From contig MGWK01000056.1 in NCBI GenBank assembly GCA_001800975.1, positions 1-64,000 on the forward strand: 64,000 nt of DNA. Direction: 5' to 3'. Below the pieces are notes generated by a model. That model was not told the origin of the DNA and did not search any database. It worked only from the letters and a program-made list of their open reading frames with translations. A program made the position numbers and the translations under genes. The DNA is from Flavobacteria bacterium RIFCSPLOWO2_12_FULL_35_11. GTDB lineage: Bacteria > Bacteroidota > Bacteroidia > Flavobacteriales > Flavobacteriaceae. This document shows, one piece after another, positions 52,194-61,848 of this stretch (the first letter of the stretch is position 1; each line of letters opens with the position of its first letter).

Positions 52194-53258
52194 ATGTCAA
52201 AAGAACCATTACGATCGGAGACAAACTGCCTAAACTGCAATCATGTGGTTGAACAGCGTTATTGCCCTAACTGCGGGCAGGAAAACAGCGTGATTCGTAA
52301 AAGTTTTTACCATTTGTTTATTCATTTCTTTGAAGATTTAACCCATTATGACAATTCATTTTGGAGGACTATTTTTTACCTGCTCATCAAACCTGCTGCT
52401 GTAACTAAAGCTTATACCTCAGGGAAAAGAAAGTCATTTTTACCGCCCATGCGCTTGTACATTTTTACAAGTTTTATTACTTTTTTGCTGATATCCCTTT
52501 TTCCTGCTGAAAATGCCAAAATCACCGCAACAAATGTTAAAAATAAGGTTGAACAAGTTGTTCCCACATTAGATTCTTTGAAGATTGACGAAAAAGGTGT
52601 AGACGGGCTTACTATAATTGGCATTATCTCCGAGGCAGAAAATGATACCCTAAAAAAATTATTGCAGGTGACAAAAGACATTGATCCAAAAAACATCACC
52701 GATTTTGGCTATGAAGGCACCAAAGAACTGGATTACATTCAAAAGCATGGCACAAAAAAAGCAAAAGTCGGCAAAACGGAATATTGGTTCCTTAAAAAGT
52801 GGCTTGCCGTAAAAGAAGAGAATACAAACAAAGAAATTATTGAAAAATTTGGCCAGTCATTTATTGGCAACTTTCCCAAGGTATTGTTTATTTATATGCC
52901 GGTTTTCGCCTTTCTTTTATGGCTTTTTCACGATAAAAAAAGATGGTTTTTTTATGACCATGGTATTTTTACGCTGCATTTATTTTCGTTTTTGCTGTTG
53001 ATGATATTACTGCTCTTTTTCATCGACAAACTTTTTGCTTTGTCCGACTGGCCTTTTATAGGCTGGATTAACCTAATCATTAAATCGATTGGTATTTTTT
53101 GGATGTTGTTTTATTTTTTTCCGGCACATCGTCGTTTTTATGAAGAATCACATTTGGTTTCCGCTTTCAAAAGCAGTTTGGTTTATGCCATCAATATAAT
53201 TATGGTTACTTTTCTGATGGTATTATACGGATTGTACACTTATATCAATTTACATTAA
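52194..53258 (+). CDS. DUF3667 membrane protein with zinc ribbon
   Basis: A 354-residue protein. An N-terminal zinc ribbon (CLNC and CPNC, about 14-32) precedes HFFEDLTHYDNSFWRTIFYLL, the hallmark of DUF3667, and PAAVTKAYTSGKRKSFLPPMRLYIFTSF. About five membrane segments follow, with a soluble insert at about 105-215. Function unknown; common in Bacteroidota. Confidence 0.88.
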   Translation: MSKEPLRSETNCLNCNHVVEQRYCPNCGQENSVIRKSFYHLFIHFFEDLTHYDNSFWRTIFYLLIKPAAVTKAYTSGKRKSFLPPMRLYIFTSFITFLLISLFPAENAKITATNVKNKVEQVVPTLDSLKIDEKGVDGLTIIGIISEAENDTLKKLLQVTKDIDPKNITDFGYEGTKELDYIQKHGTKKAKVGKTEYWFLKKWLAVKEENTNKEIIEKFGQSFIGNFPKVLFIYMPVFAFLLWLFHDKKRWFFYDHGIFTLHLFSFLLLMILLLFFIDKLFALSDWPFIGWINLIIKSIGIFWMLFYFFPAHRRFYEESHLVSAFKSSLVYAINIIMVTFLMVLYGLYTYINLH

Positions 53259-53348
53259 TGCAATTCCTGAATAAATGATTTCGGATTTTTGAACTCCTGC
53301 TAAACCCAACTATCCAAAATGTGAGAATCATGTAAATTATCGTCATAA

Positions 53349-53386
53349 TTGTGTAACACCTTCCGCAATAAATGGGAATACCTTTG
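53349..53386 (+). promoter_or_regulatory. Promoter region of the CsbD gene with GTGTAACAC motif
   Basis: TTGTGTAACACC (53349-53360) is followed by TACCTTTG (53379-53386), an exact -7 match. The gap from TTG to the -7 is 27 bases, too long for a normal promoter, so the GTGTAACAC part may be an activator or alternative sigma site. Confidence 0.5.
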
Positions 53387-53423
53387 AAATGTGAAAATTC
53401 ATTCACAGATAAATTCTACTATC

Positions 53424-53609
53424 ATGAACACAACAGAAGCGAAAGGAAACTGGAATATCCAGAAAGCGAAATTGAAACAAAAATTTGCAGATTTAACTGA
53501 CAATGACCTCATGTATGAAGAAGGTCAAAGGGAAGAAATGCTCGGAAAACTTCAAGTAAAACTTGGAAAAACCAAAGAAGAATTGAATGATTTTTTAGAA
53601 TCACTATAA
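53424..53609 (+). CDS. CsbD family stress protein
   Basis: A 61-residue protein with the CsbD pattern: KGNWNIQKAKLKQKFADLTDNDLMYEEG at the start and a helical remainder. CsbD-type proteins are induced in general stress responses in Bacillus and Enterobacteria. The start at 53424 fits family length. A strong terminator follows. Confidence 0.85.
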   Translation: MNTTEAKGNWNIQKAKLKQKFADLTDNDLMYEEGQREEMLGKLQVKLGKTKEELNDFLESL

Positions 53610-53712
53610 TTGATTACACATATTTCTGTCGCTGCTTGTAATGCATTATGATTGAAAAGTAATCGTATTACAACGGCTTCAGAAAACTTTTATCAAATTA
53701 AAACACCTCATA

Positions 53713-53743
53713 AAACCTCTTTAAATCCAATTTAAAGAGGTTT
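53713..53743 (+). terminator. Hairpin terminator
   Basis: Perfect 13-bp arms AAACCTCTTTAAA and TTTAAAGAGGTTT with a 5-base loop, then a T run. Ends the CsbD transcript. Confidence 0.85.
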
Positions 53744-53858
53744 ATTTTTGGATGTAATTTGAAAAAAAACCAAAACTGCTTCTGTATAAAGTCATCCGTT
53801 TATTTGCAAGTGAATGCTAAAGTCTGTAAATTTAGTTGTGCAATAAATAAACACTGGT

Positions 53859-54299
53859 ATGCAAATGATTCACAAAATTTTAGTGGGAATTGATGGAAGT
53901 GATTCTGCCATCAATGCCGCAAATTATGCCATTAAATTGTCAAAGGAAATGCAGGCTGAATTGGAAATTATTTATGTAATCCGGTTTTCCATTGGAAATG
54001 TTGATGCTGGTATTTTACCGGTTAAAATTGAAGAATATGAAAAAGAAAGGGCGGTGGAATTGGTCGGAAAAATTAAAAAGCAACATCCGGAAATAAAAAT
54101 AAACGATATAGAACCCATCGGACTTCCTATCGCCGAAATCAACAAGGCAATCGATAATTGGAAACCCGATTTGTTTATTATTGGCCATCATACGCAACAC
54201 TTTCTTGAACATTTGTTTATTGGCAGCATCGAAAAAAAATTGCTCAGCAATCTTAAAATTCCTTTATTAATTGTTCCTGAAAATTATATGCTGAAATAA
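53859..54299 (+). CDS. Universal stress protein
   Basis: A 146-residue single-domain UspA-fold protein: KILVGIDGSDSAINAANYA at the start, and near the C-terminus GHHTQHFLEHLFIGSIEKKLLSNLKIPLLIVPE, where G-x(2)-H-x(n)-G-S-x(n)-P corresponds to the ATP-binding motif, although the usual GxxG is GHHTQH. Its start may be ATG 53859 or the next one at 53865. Confidence 0.92.
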   Translation: MQMIHKILVGIDGSDSAINAANYAIKLSKEMQAELEIIYVIRFSIGNVDAGILPVKIEEYEKERAVELVGKIKKQHPEIKINDIEPIGLPIAEINKAIDNWKPDLFIIGHHTQHFLEHLFIGSIEKKLLSNLKIPLLIVPENYMLK

Positions 54300-54388
54300 C
54301 ATAAAACAGTATTTTTACAATTATTTCATTTTAAATTGAATTCAGAAAAAAAATCTAAAAGCCATTTTTGGATCATACAAGCTAAACA

Positions 54389-56824
54389 ATGACGACAAAA
54401 CGAACTTTTATTTTACTTCTTATTATTTTTACATTTTCCACACAAACTCATTCCCAGGAACGAGAAATCACTAACCTTAACGCGGCGTGGAAATTTTCAA
54501 AAGGCCACAACGAAATGGCGCATCAAAAAACAATTGATGATTCCAATTGGCAACAAGTTACCATTCCTCACGACTGGGCAATAGCGGGATCTTTTATTGT
54601 TGATGGAGACGGAAATACCGGAAAACTTCCTTGGAAAGGTGAAAGCTGGTATCGAAAAATTATGGCTATTCCAGCCAATTATGAAGGGAAAAGATTGTAT
54701 TTGTTATTCGACGGAATTATGGCTTTTCCGAGCATTTACGTGAACGGACAACTTGCAGGAAAATGGGATTATGGGTACAATTCCTACTATTTAGACATCA
54801 CCAACTTGGTGAATTTTAGCAGTGATAATACGTTGGCAATTCATGTAGACACCCGAAAGCATGACAGCAGATGGTATCCCGGAGCGGGAATTTATAGAAA
54901 AATACAATTGATTGCCGTAAATCCAATCCACGTTGCCGTTTGGGGAACTTATATTACAACGCCGGTCATAAAACCAAATTATGCAGAGGTGAGAATTGCC
55001 ACTACAATAAATAATTATTCGGAAAACGCCAATGAAATTAAAATAAAACACACCATTTTAGCCCCAAATAATTCCATAATTGCAGAAAAAGAAGTTGCCG
55101 GAATTGTTGCCCTGAACAAAAATAAAAGTATTGAAACTACCTTAACCGTTCCCAATCCGAGACTTTGGGATACTGAAAATCCGCAATTATACAAACTTGT
55201 CACCACCATTTCCCAAAATAACAAGCTGCTCGACACCTATACTTCCACTTTTGGCATTAGAGATATCCGGTTTACGGCAGACAACGGATTTTACTTGAAT
55301 GACAAACGTGTGCAATTAAAGGGTGTAAACTTGCATCACGACCACGGTCCGCTGGGCACTGCATTTAATGAAAGAGCCATGGAACGGCAATTGGAAATTA
55401 TGAAAAGTATGGGCACAAACGCCATAAGAACCAGCCACAATACTGCCGCTCCTGAATTGTTGGATCTATGCGATAAAATGGGAATCTTGGTTTTAAATGA
55501 GGTATTTGACAAATATGATGCGAAAGCGGATATTGTTGACAGCACCAATTTTGAAAATTTTGCCCAAAGAAACATCAAAAATTTTGTGGTTAGAGATCGA
55601 AACCATCCTTCCATATTTTTATGGAGTGTGGGCAACGAAATTTCTGATGTGCAGTGGAATCTTGACAACGGTTTTCACCGACTTCAAACAATGCTTAATT
55701 ATGTGAAAAAATATGACAACACCAGGCCAACCACCTTGGTTTGCGACAGTTACAAAAGTGCTGAATTAAGGCATTTCGATTATTACGACATCCACAGTTG
55801 GAATTATGGTCGCCGTTACAGTTTGGCCCGCCAATTGGAGCCAAATAAATCGGTAATCATCAGCGAATCGGCATCTACATTGAGCACAAGGGGTTTTTAT
55901 GAATTCCCATTACCCAAAGAAAAAATTGATTTTACCAAATCCCTTCAAGTAAGTTCGTACGATTTAAATGCGCCCGATTGGGCCGAACTTGCCGATGACG
56001 ACTTTATGTGGCAACAAGATGAACCTTATGTTGCCGGGGAATTTGTTTGGACTGGTTTTGATTATTTAGGTGAGCCAACACCTTATGACAATAAATGGAC
56101 GAAATAACACGGAATGACCGATAATGAAGCTTCAAGAAGTTCTTATTTTGGCATTGTTGATTTATGCGGAATCCCAAAAGATCGCTATTATTTGTATAAA
56201 AGTTATTGGAAACCCGAAGAAACCACCATACATATCCTTCCACATTGGAACTGGAAAGACAGGATTGGAGAAATTACCCCCGTTTTTGTGTATACAAACG
56301 GCGATTGTGCTGAACTCTTTTTAAACGGAAAATCCTTAGGAAAAAAATGTAAAAATCCGAAATCGGTAAAATCCATTGAACGTTTCAGATTGATGTGGAA
56401 TGACGTGGTTTATGAGCCTGGAGAATTAAAAGCCGTTGCCTACAAAGAAGGAAAAATAATTGGGGAACAATTGATGAAAACAGCCGGTGAACCCTATAAA
56501 TTAAAACTAACTCCCGACAGAAAAATGATTAAAGCCGACGGAAATGACTTGTCCTATATCCTAATTGAAGCAATTGATAAAAACGGAAATATATGTCCGT
56601 TAGCTACCAACAACATCGGCATTAAAATAAACGGAGCTGCAAAAATTGCTGGCGTTGGGAATGGAAATCCGCAATCTTTTGCTTCCTTTAAATCAAATTC
56701 CGTACAGTTGTTTTATGGAAAAGCGATGCTTATTGTTGGTGCCGAATTTACCAAAGGAAATATCACTGTTGAAGCAACTTCAAAAGGATTAAAAAGTGAA
56801 AAGGTTGTTTTAGAAATCAAATAA
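54389..56824 (+). pseudogene. GH2 family glycosidase (beta-galactosidase-like) interrupted by an in-frame TAA
   Basis: The two open segments 54389-56107 and 56114-56824 are in the same frame and together encode about 811 residues, separated only by TAA (56105-56107) at codon 573. There is a signal peptide (about 1-22, THSQ), a sugar-binding jelly roll, an Ig-like domain and a TIM barrel with acid/base Glu417 (SVGNEIS) and nucleophile Glu493 (VIISESAST). After the stop come NEASRSSYFGIVDLCG, the end of the barrel, then DUF4982-like and further beta domains. Truncation at 572 would lose barrel closure. No other damage is seen. Promoter-proximal context is normal and a terminator follows. Confidence 0.85.
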
Positions 56825-56847
56825 AAAAAGTTTCAACAAAAAAGATA

Positions 56848-56883
56848 AAAGGGCTGAAGTATTTTAACATACTTCAGCCCTTT
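56848..56883 (+). terminator. Hairpin terminator between convergent genes
   Basis: Perfect 14-bp arms AAAGGGCTGAAGTA and TACTTCAGCCCTTT with an 8-base loop. Confidence 0.85.
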
Positions 56884-56906
56884 ATTATGCTGTAATAATT
56901 TCTAAG

Positions 56907-57269
56907 TTAATATTGCCCCGTACCCAGCAACACCAACGTACACGCTTCTTCAAAAGCAATGTTATTTTTTGTCAGTAAATTTTGCAATTCCTCATTTTCG
57001 GTCCCAGGATTAAAAAGAACGCGTTTAGGTTTTAATTCCAGAATATAGTCATAAAAACTTTTCTGATTATTTTCATTTAAATACAGCGTTACAGTATCAA
57101 TGTCTTCAAACATGACTTTTTCTGTGCTAAATTTTACGCCGCTAACTTCCCCTTCTTTATTTCCTATCGCCAATACGGGATGCCCATATACGATTAACTT
57201 TTGAATGGCCTTATAAGAATATCTGCTTGGATTTGTTGAGGCTCCAATAACCAATGTCATTTTTTTCAT
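56907..57269 (-). CDS. CoA-binding domain protein
   Basis: A 120-residue Rossmann protein of the YccU-type CoA-binding family: MTLVIGASTNPSRYSYKAIQKL, GHPVLAIGNKEGEV and VLFNPGTENEELQNLL. Function unknown. The 352-bp gap upstream of it holds only the small open frame and promoter described next. Confidence 0.88.
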   Translation of the reverse strand: MKKMTLVIGASTNPSRYSYKAIQKLIVYGHPVLAIGNKEGEVSGVKFSTEKVMFEDIDTVTLYLNENNQKSFYDYILELKPKRVLFNPGTENEELQNLLTKNNIAFEEACTLVLLGTGQY

Positions 57270-57395
57270 TCTCCAAAATTAGTTAAAGTTTAGGAAACAC
57301 TGTAACATAATTTAAAGTATGTAGTCTATTAAAACAAAAGCTTTCAAAAAACTATTACGGACAATAACCCATGAAATGTTAAATAATTCTTAAAA

Positions 57396-57438
57396 TAGTA
57401 CTTTGCTTTGCATAGTACTAAAATAAAATATATTTTTG
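57396..57438 (+). promoter_or_regulatory. Promoter with TAGTACT inverted repeat
   Basis: TTTG (57407-57410), 20 bases, TATTTTTG (57431-57438) form a Bacteroidota promoter. The inverted repeat TAGTACT (57396-57402) and AGTACTA (57414-57420) surrounds the -33 element, as a repressor operator would. Confidence 0.6.
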
Positions 57439-57464
57439 TTCTACTAAATCAAAAAAACTTAAAA

Positions 57465-57584
57465 ATGAAAACAACAAATAAAACATCTGAACAATCAAAT
57501 ATTGAATTGATAAGCACCACAAAACGCATAAAATGGAATGACAAGAGACGTTATTCTTTTGTAACGCAATTCAAATTTTTATAA
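57465..57584 (+). CDS. Possible 39-residue small protein
   Basis: ATG to TAA encodes a basic peptide beginning MKTTNKTSEQSNIELI and ending SFVTQFKFL, 27 bases after a strong promoter and 38 bases before the barrel receptor gene. It may be a leader peptide or a true small protein; no family. Confidence 0.35.
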   Translation: MKTTNKTSEQSNIELISTTKRIKWNDKRRYSFVTQFKFL

Positions 57585-57621
57585 TAATTAACATAACGAC
57601 TACTAATTACAACTTACTAAA

Positions 57622-60066
57622 ATGAAAAAAATACTTTTACTATGCAGTCTATTCATATCATTGGCTATTTCTGCACAACTTCCTTCAAATGGGAATCCGA
57701 AAACCGGCGTAGTTACCGGAAAAGTGATCGATGAAACAACAAAACAGGCATTGCCATATGTCAGTATTGTTATTAAAGATGCCGGGAACAAATCTACCAC
57801 AGGGGGAATAACCGATGCAAATGGAAATTTTTCCATCAAACAAATTCCTGAGGGTGAAAACAATGTCGAAATTCAGTTTATTGGTTATAAAACCGAAACT
57901 AAAAAAATAAACATTACCAAATCCAATACCAACATTAATTTAGGAACCATTGCTTTAAAAGAAGAAGCGGCACAATTGGAAGAAGTAGTGGTGGTAGCCG
58001 AAACCTCAACGGTGACACAAAAAATCGACAGAAAAGTGATTAATGTCGGAAAGGATTTAACTTCTGCCGGAGCAACTGCTTCGGAACTGTTGAACAACGT
58101 GCAATCTGTTTCGGTCGATAGCCAAACAGGTAACATTAGCTTGCGCGGAAATGACAATGTAAGGGTGTTGGTTGATGGCAAACCGTCAAATATTGACACG
58201 GCGCAATTGTTAAAGCAAATTCCGTCAACCTCTATCAAAAGTATTGAGTTGATTACAAATCCATCAGCAAAATACAATCCGGAAGGAATGAGCGGGATTA
58301 TTAATATTGTACTTCACAAAAATTCAAATTTAGGGTTTAATGCAACCGTTAATATAGGAGCGACTTCAGGAATAAATGACAAGTTTAACGGTTCTTTGGA
58401 CATGAATTTTAAAACAGGAAAAGTAAATTTCTTTTCAAATTACGGTGTGAATGACGGAAAAAGTGAAAATGAGGGGAAAGTTATAAGATTCGACAATAAT
58501 GCTGTCCAAGATTTTTCATTTAAAGATGACCGCACTTCTCACCTGCTAAAATTGGGTGCAGATGTGTATATAAACGATAAGAACACATTTTCATTTTATA
58601 CCACTCAAAATATATCGAAAACGCTTTTTGAAGGAAATACTTTAGTTACTTATAACAATGTTCTGAATAGCAACAGTCCGATGTTGGTCGACTCCGAAGA
58701 CACTTCCCAAGCCTATAATTTTAATTATACCCTAAATTTTGATGAAAAAGGTCATAATTTAGAACTGGAAGCAAATTTTTCAAACTCTGACAGTCCGGAG
58801 AATGCTTTGTATAAAGAACTTATTCACCCAAATGATTTAACTTCAAATTATAATGACAAAATTGAAAATGACAGAAAAACCAATCTAATTAATTTAGATT
58901 ATACCAACCCAATTTCAGAAAACGTAAAAGTGGAAGTTGGCTTTGAAGTCAGGATGGATGATACCAAGAATAACAACATTACCAACCAGCACGAATTTGT
59001 TTATGACGCAAACGGAAATTTAATTCCTGACGGAAATGGTTGGTATGAAACTTCACCCAAAGGAAATTCCTCCTTTGAATATGATCGAAATATATATTCG
59101 GGTTATGCAAACTACAACCAAACTTTCAATAAATTATCAATGCAGCTTGGGGCGCGTGCAGAACAGTATGAAGTGAATGGCACTTTTGTTAAAAATACAG
59201 AAACTGCGACTTACAAAGATGAAATTTTCACCGTATATCCTTCCGCATTTTTTACCTACAATGCCAATGATAAAAACCAGTTTCAGTTAAGTTATAGCCG
59301 CAGGGTCGACCGTCCGTCAATTGAACAGGTAAATCCGATAAGAGAATGGAGTACGCCAACAATTACCTCAGTGGGAAATCCGAATCTAAAACCACAATTT
59401 ACCAATTCCTACGAGCTGAATTATACGCATAATTACGAAAAGGGATCAGTAACTTTTGGAACATTTTACAGAAAAGTGAACGATAATATTACAAGAATCC
59501 TGAATGTTGACCCTTTAGATGATGATAAAGTGGAATTGTCCTACACAAATACGGCAAGTAACAACCGCTATGGCGTAGAGTTGTCCAGCAATCATAAATT
59601 CGCAGATTGGTGGAAAGTAAATGCAAGTTTCGATTTATACACGCAAAAAGAAAGTGGAATTGCCAATGGACAACAGCTTGAAGTTACTAATAACTCCTTA
59701 AATTTTAGGGTAAACAACAATTTTACGGCCACCAAAAACCTGCGTTTTCAGTTATTTGCAATGTACAGAGGAGGCGGAGAGTCTATTCAATTTAAAACAG
59801 ATCCAATGTGGATGATAAATACTGGCGCCAGTTTAAATGTGCTGGACGGCAAAGGAACCATAAGTTTAAGGGTTAACGATATTTTTAAAGGAATGAAATT
59901 CAAATTTGAATCAGAAAATCCTTATCCGCAATCAGGAGAATTTAAATGGGAAAGCAGAACAGCCTATGTTGGATTTATGTACAAATTTGGGGGAGGGAAA
60001 AATAGTGCAAGAAATCGTAAAGCAAGAGACAACAATGAAGCGCAAGGCAGCGGCGGATTTATATAA
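57622..60066 (+). CDS. Outer-membrane beta-barrel protein, TonB-dependent receptor type
   Basis: An 814-residue exported receptor. After the signal peptide (about 1-18) comes a CarboxypepD_reg-like domain (about 30-115, GKVIDETTKQALPYVSIVIKD). A plug-like region (about 130-235) includes LRGNDNVRVLVDGKP and NPSAKYNPEGMSGIINIVL. A large barrel ends in GFMYKFGGGKN plus a Gly-rich tail. It belongs to the outer-membrane beta-barrel family (CirA/OMP_b-brl_3 type). No SusD partner is nearby, so the ligand may be a metal chelate or peptide. The operator-like repeat upstream suggests tight regulation. Confidence 0.9.
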   Translation: MKKILLLCSLFISLAISAQLPSNGNPKTGVVTGKVIDETTKQALPYVSIVIKDAGNKSTTGGITDANGNFSIKQIPEGENNVEIQFIGYKTETKKINITKSNTNINLGTIALKEEAAQLEEVVVVAETSTVTQKIDRKVINVGKDLTSAGATASELLNNVQSVSVDSQTGNISLRGNDNVRVLVDGKPSNIDTAQLLKQIPSTSIKSIELITNPSAKYNPEGMSGIINIVLHKNSNLGFNATVNIGATSGINDKFNGSLDMNFKTGKVNFFSNYGVNDGKSENEGKVIRFDNNAVQDFSFKDDRTSHLLKLGADVYINDKNTFSFYTTQNISKTLFEGNTLVTYNNVLNSNSPMLVDSEDTSQAYNFNYTLNFDEKGHNLELEANFSNSDSPENALYKELIHPNDLTSNYNDKIENDRKTNLINLDYTNPISENVKVEVGFEVRMDDTKNNNITNQHEFVYDANGNLIPDGNGWYETSPKGNSSFEYDRNIYSGYANYNQTFNKLSMQLGARAEQYEVNGTFVKNTETATYKDEIFTVYPSAFFTYNANDKNQFQLSYSRRVDRPSIEQVNPIREWSTPTITSVGNPNLKPQFTNSYELNYTHNYEKGSVTFGTFYRKVNDNITRILNVDPLDDDKVELSYTNTASNNRYGVELSSNHKFADWWKVNASFDLYTQKESGIANGQQLEVTNNSLNFRVNNNFTATKNLRFQLFAMYRGGGESIQFKTDPMWMINTGASLNVLDGKGTISLRVNDIFKGMKFKFESENPYPQSGEFKWESRTAYVGFMYKFGGGKNSARNRKARDNNEAQGSGGFI

Positions 60067-60237
60067 AAACTTTGTGAATTTGTTTACATTTAATTAACTA
60101 TCTTTTAACAAGTTAAACACGTTAAAGCCTTAAATTTGTAGCGTAAATAACACGAACATAAAGCGCATGCAAATGCCCTAAAAATATAAAAGAATATTTA
60201 TAATTATTTGAATTAGTTAATTGATAGTCTTTTTGAG

Positions 60238-60268
60238 AAAGCCTCTAAACTTGCGTTTTAGAGGCTTT
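60238..60268 (+). terminator. Hairpin terminator
   Basis: AAAGCCTCTAAAC pairs with GTTTTAGAGGCTTT (one bulge), then T run. Ends the receptor gene. Confidence 0.8.
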
Positions 60269-60275
60269 TAATTTT

Positions 60276-60312
60276 TCCTATCCCCGACCCTTTCCGAAGG
60301 AAATGGAGTTTG
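60276..60312. repeat. Dispersed intergenic repeat, copy 2
   Basis: Relative of 4927-4964, with TCCTATCCCC and CCCTTTCCGAAGGAAA. Located after a terminator. Confidence 0.5.
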
Positions 60313-60392
60313 ATTTCGGCATTAGAGAAAAATATTTTTTTCTTTAACATTTTTGCCAAATGCCTTTTTTCAACTTTAAACTTTAAACTTTT

Positions 60393-61400
60393 TTACCACC
60401 TAATAATCACGCTTCCCCAAGTAAATCCGCTTCCAAAAGCTGCCAAAACCACAAGGTCATTGTCTTTAATTTTTCCTTTTTCCCAAGCTTCTGTAAGTGC
60501 AATGGCAATAGATGCTGCTGTGGTATTTCCATATTGCATAATGTTGTTGTACACTTGGTCATCATCCAATCCAAATTTTTTCTGAACAAATTGAGAAATG
60601 CGCAAATTTGCCTGATGAGGAATAAACAAATCAATATCTGATGCCTGTAAATTATTTGCCTGTAATCCTTCATTTATAACTTCCGCAAACCGCACAATTG
60701 CATGCTTAAACACAAAAGTTCCGTTCATATAAGGAAAGTACGACTCATCATTTTCGTCATTGGCCTCTAAAATTTCAGGCACCCAATGTTTAATGCTAGG
60801 CGCAGCCACTATTAATTCTTTGGCATGTTTTCCTTCAGAATGCAAATGCGTGGACAATATTCCTTTATTGTTGTCTTCAGTTCTCGACAAAACTGCAGCT
60901 CCTGCCCCATCGCCAAAAATTACCGTAACCCCTCTGCCTCTATCCGTTTTATCCAATCCGCCCGAATGAAATTCAGCGCCAACCACCAACACATTTTTAT
61001 ACATGCCTGTTTTAATGAACTGGTCGGCAACAGAAAGCGCATAAACAAAACCTGAACATTGATTTCTAACATCAAGCGCACCGATGGTTCTCATATCAAG
61101 CATTTCCTGCAATTGAACGCCACAACCGGGAAAATAAAAATCTGGACTCAAGGTTGCAAAAACTATAAAATCTATATCGTCTTTTGTGAGTCCCGCTCTT
61201 TCTATGGCAATTCGTGCAGCTTTTGCGCCCATCACGGAAGAACTGTCTTCACTTCCTTCTTTAATCCATCTTCGCTCTTTAATTCCTGTTCTTTCCTGAA
61301 TCCACTCATCGTTGGTGTCCATCATTTTGGATAAATCATCATTGGTGACAATATTATCAGGAACGTAGAAACCAAGACCCGTTATTTTAGAATTATACAT
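60393..61400 (-). CDS. fabH: Beta-ketoacyl-ACP synthase III
   Basis: A 335-residue condensing enzyme that starts fatty-acid synthesis. It has the active Cys115 (VRNQCSGFVYAL), His in LFIPHQANLRIS and Asn in QYGNTTAASI. GLGFYVPDNIVTN opens the protein and AFGSGFTWGSVIIRW ends it. The start at 61400 is preferred because a promoter lies at 61428; the longest frame's extra 15 residues would start inside the promoter. Confidence 0.94.
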   Translation of the reverse strand: MYNSKITGLGFYVPDNIVTNDDLSKMMDTNDEWIQERTGIKERRWIKEGSEDSSSVMGAKAARIAIERAGLTKDDIDFIVFATLSPDFYFPGCGVQLQEMLDMRTIGALDVRNQCSGFVYALSVADQFIKTGMYKNVLVVGAEFHSGGLDKTDRGRGVTVIFGDGAGAAVLSRTEDNNKGILSTHLHSEGKHAKELIVAAPSIKHWVPEILEANDENDESYFPYMNGTFVFKHAIVRFAEVINEGLQANNLQASDIDLFIPHQANLRISQFVQKKFGLDDDQVYNNIMQYGNTTAASIAIALTEAWEKGKIKDNDLVVLAAFGSGFTWGSVIIRW

Positions 61401-61427
61401 AAACTTTGCTTTTTTGGTATATTTATT

Positions 61428-61458
61428 CAAACTTACTAAAATCAAAAACTATTTACAA
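61428..61458 (-). promoter_or_regulatory. Promoter of fabH
   Basis: On the minus strand TTG (61458-61456), 20 bases, TAAGTTTG (61435-61428), a full Bacteroidota match, 27 bases before the start codon. The rest of the roughly 450-bp gap up to 61848 is AT-rich with nothing recognised. Confidence 0.7.
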
Positions 61459-61848
61459 CATTAATTTTACGATGTTCATAACTATTTTATTGCCTATTTT
61501 AACTGAAATATAAAACTTAACTCATATATTGTCAATAATATAACCGTCATTTTTAAATTTATCAAAATACGATATTCAACCAAAAATAAAAATAGCCAAA
61601 CCAAAAGATAACAAAACAACTTCGCTAAAAACATCTAATTTAGAATTATCCTTCATCAATTTAAACAATTTAAATGTTTTGTTTAAATTAAGATAAAAAT
61701 GACCTTCGTTTATTTAACCATTCATAATATTTTTTTTGATCTTTCAGTCATTTCTTTTTCAGAATAAATTTCTTGGCAATGTCTAATATATGTTTATAAC
61801 CTTCAACTAAAATATAATCATATGTTTTTCATAATTTTTAAAAATTAA

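Noticed and set aside
61446-61848. Hidden gene or RNA in the 400-bp gap after fabH
   Set aside because: Very AT-rich with many stops in all frames; only the fabH promoter is recognisable.
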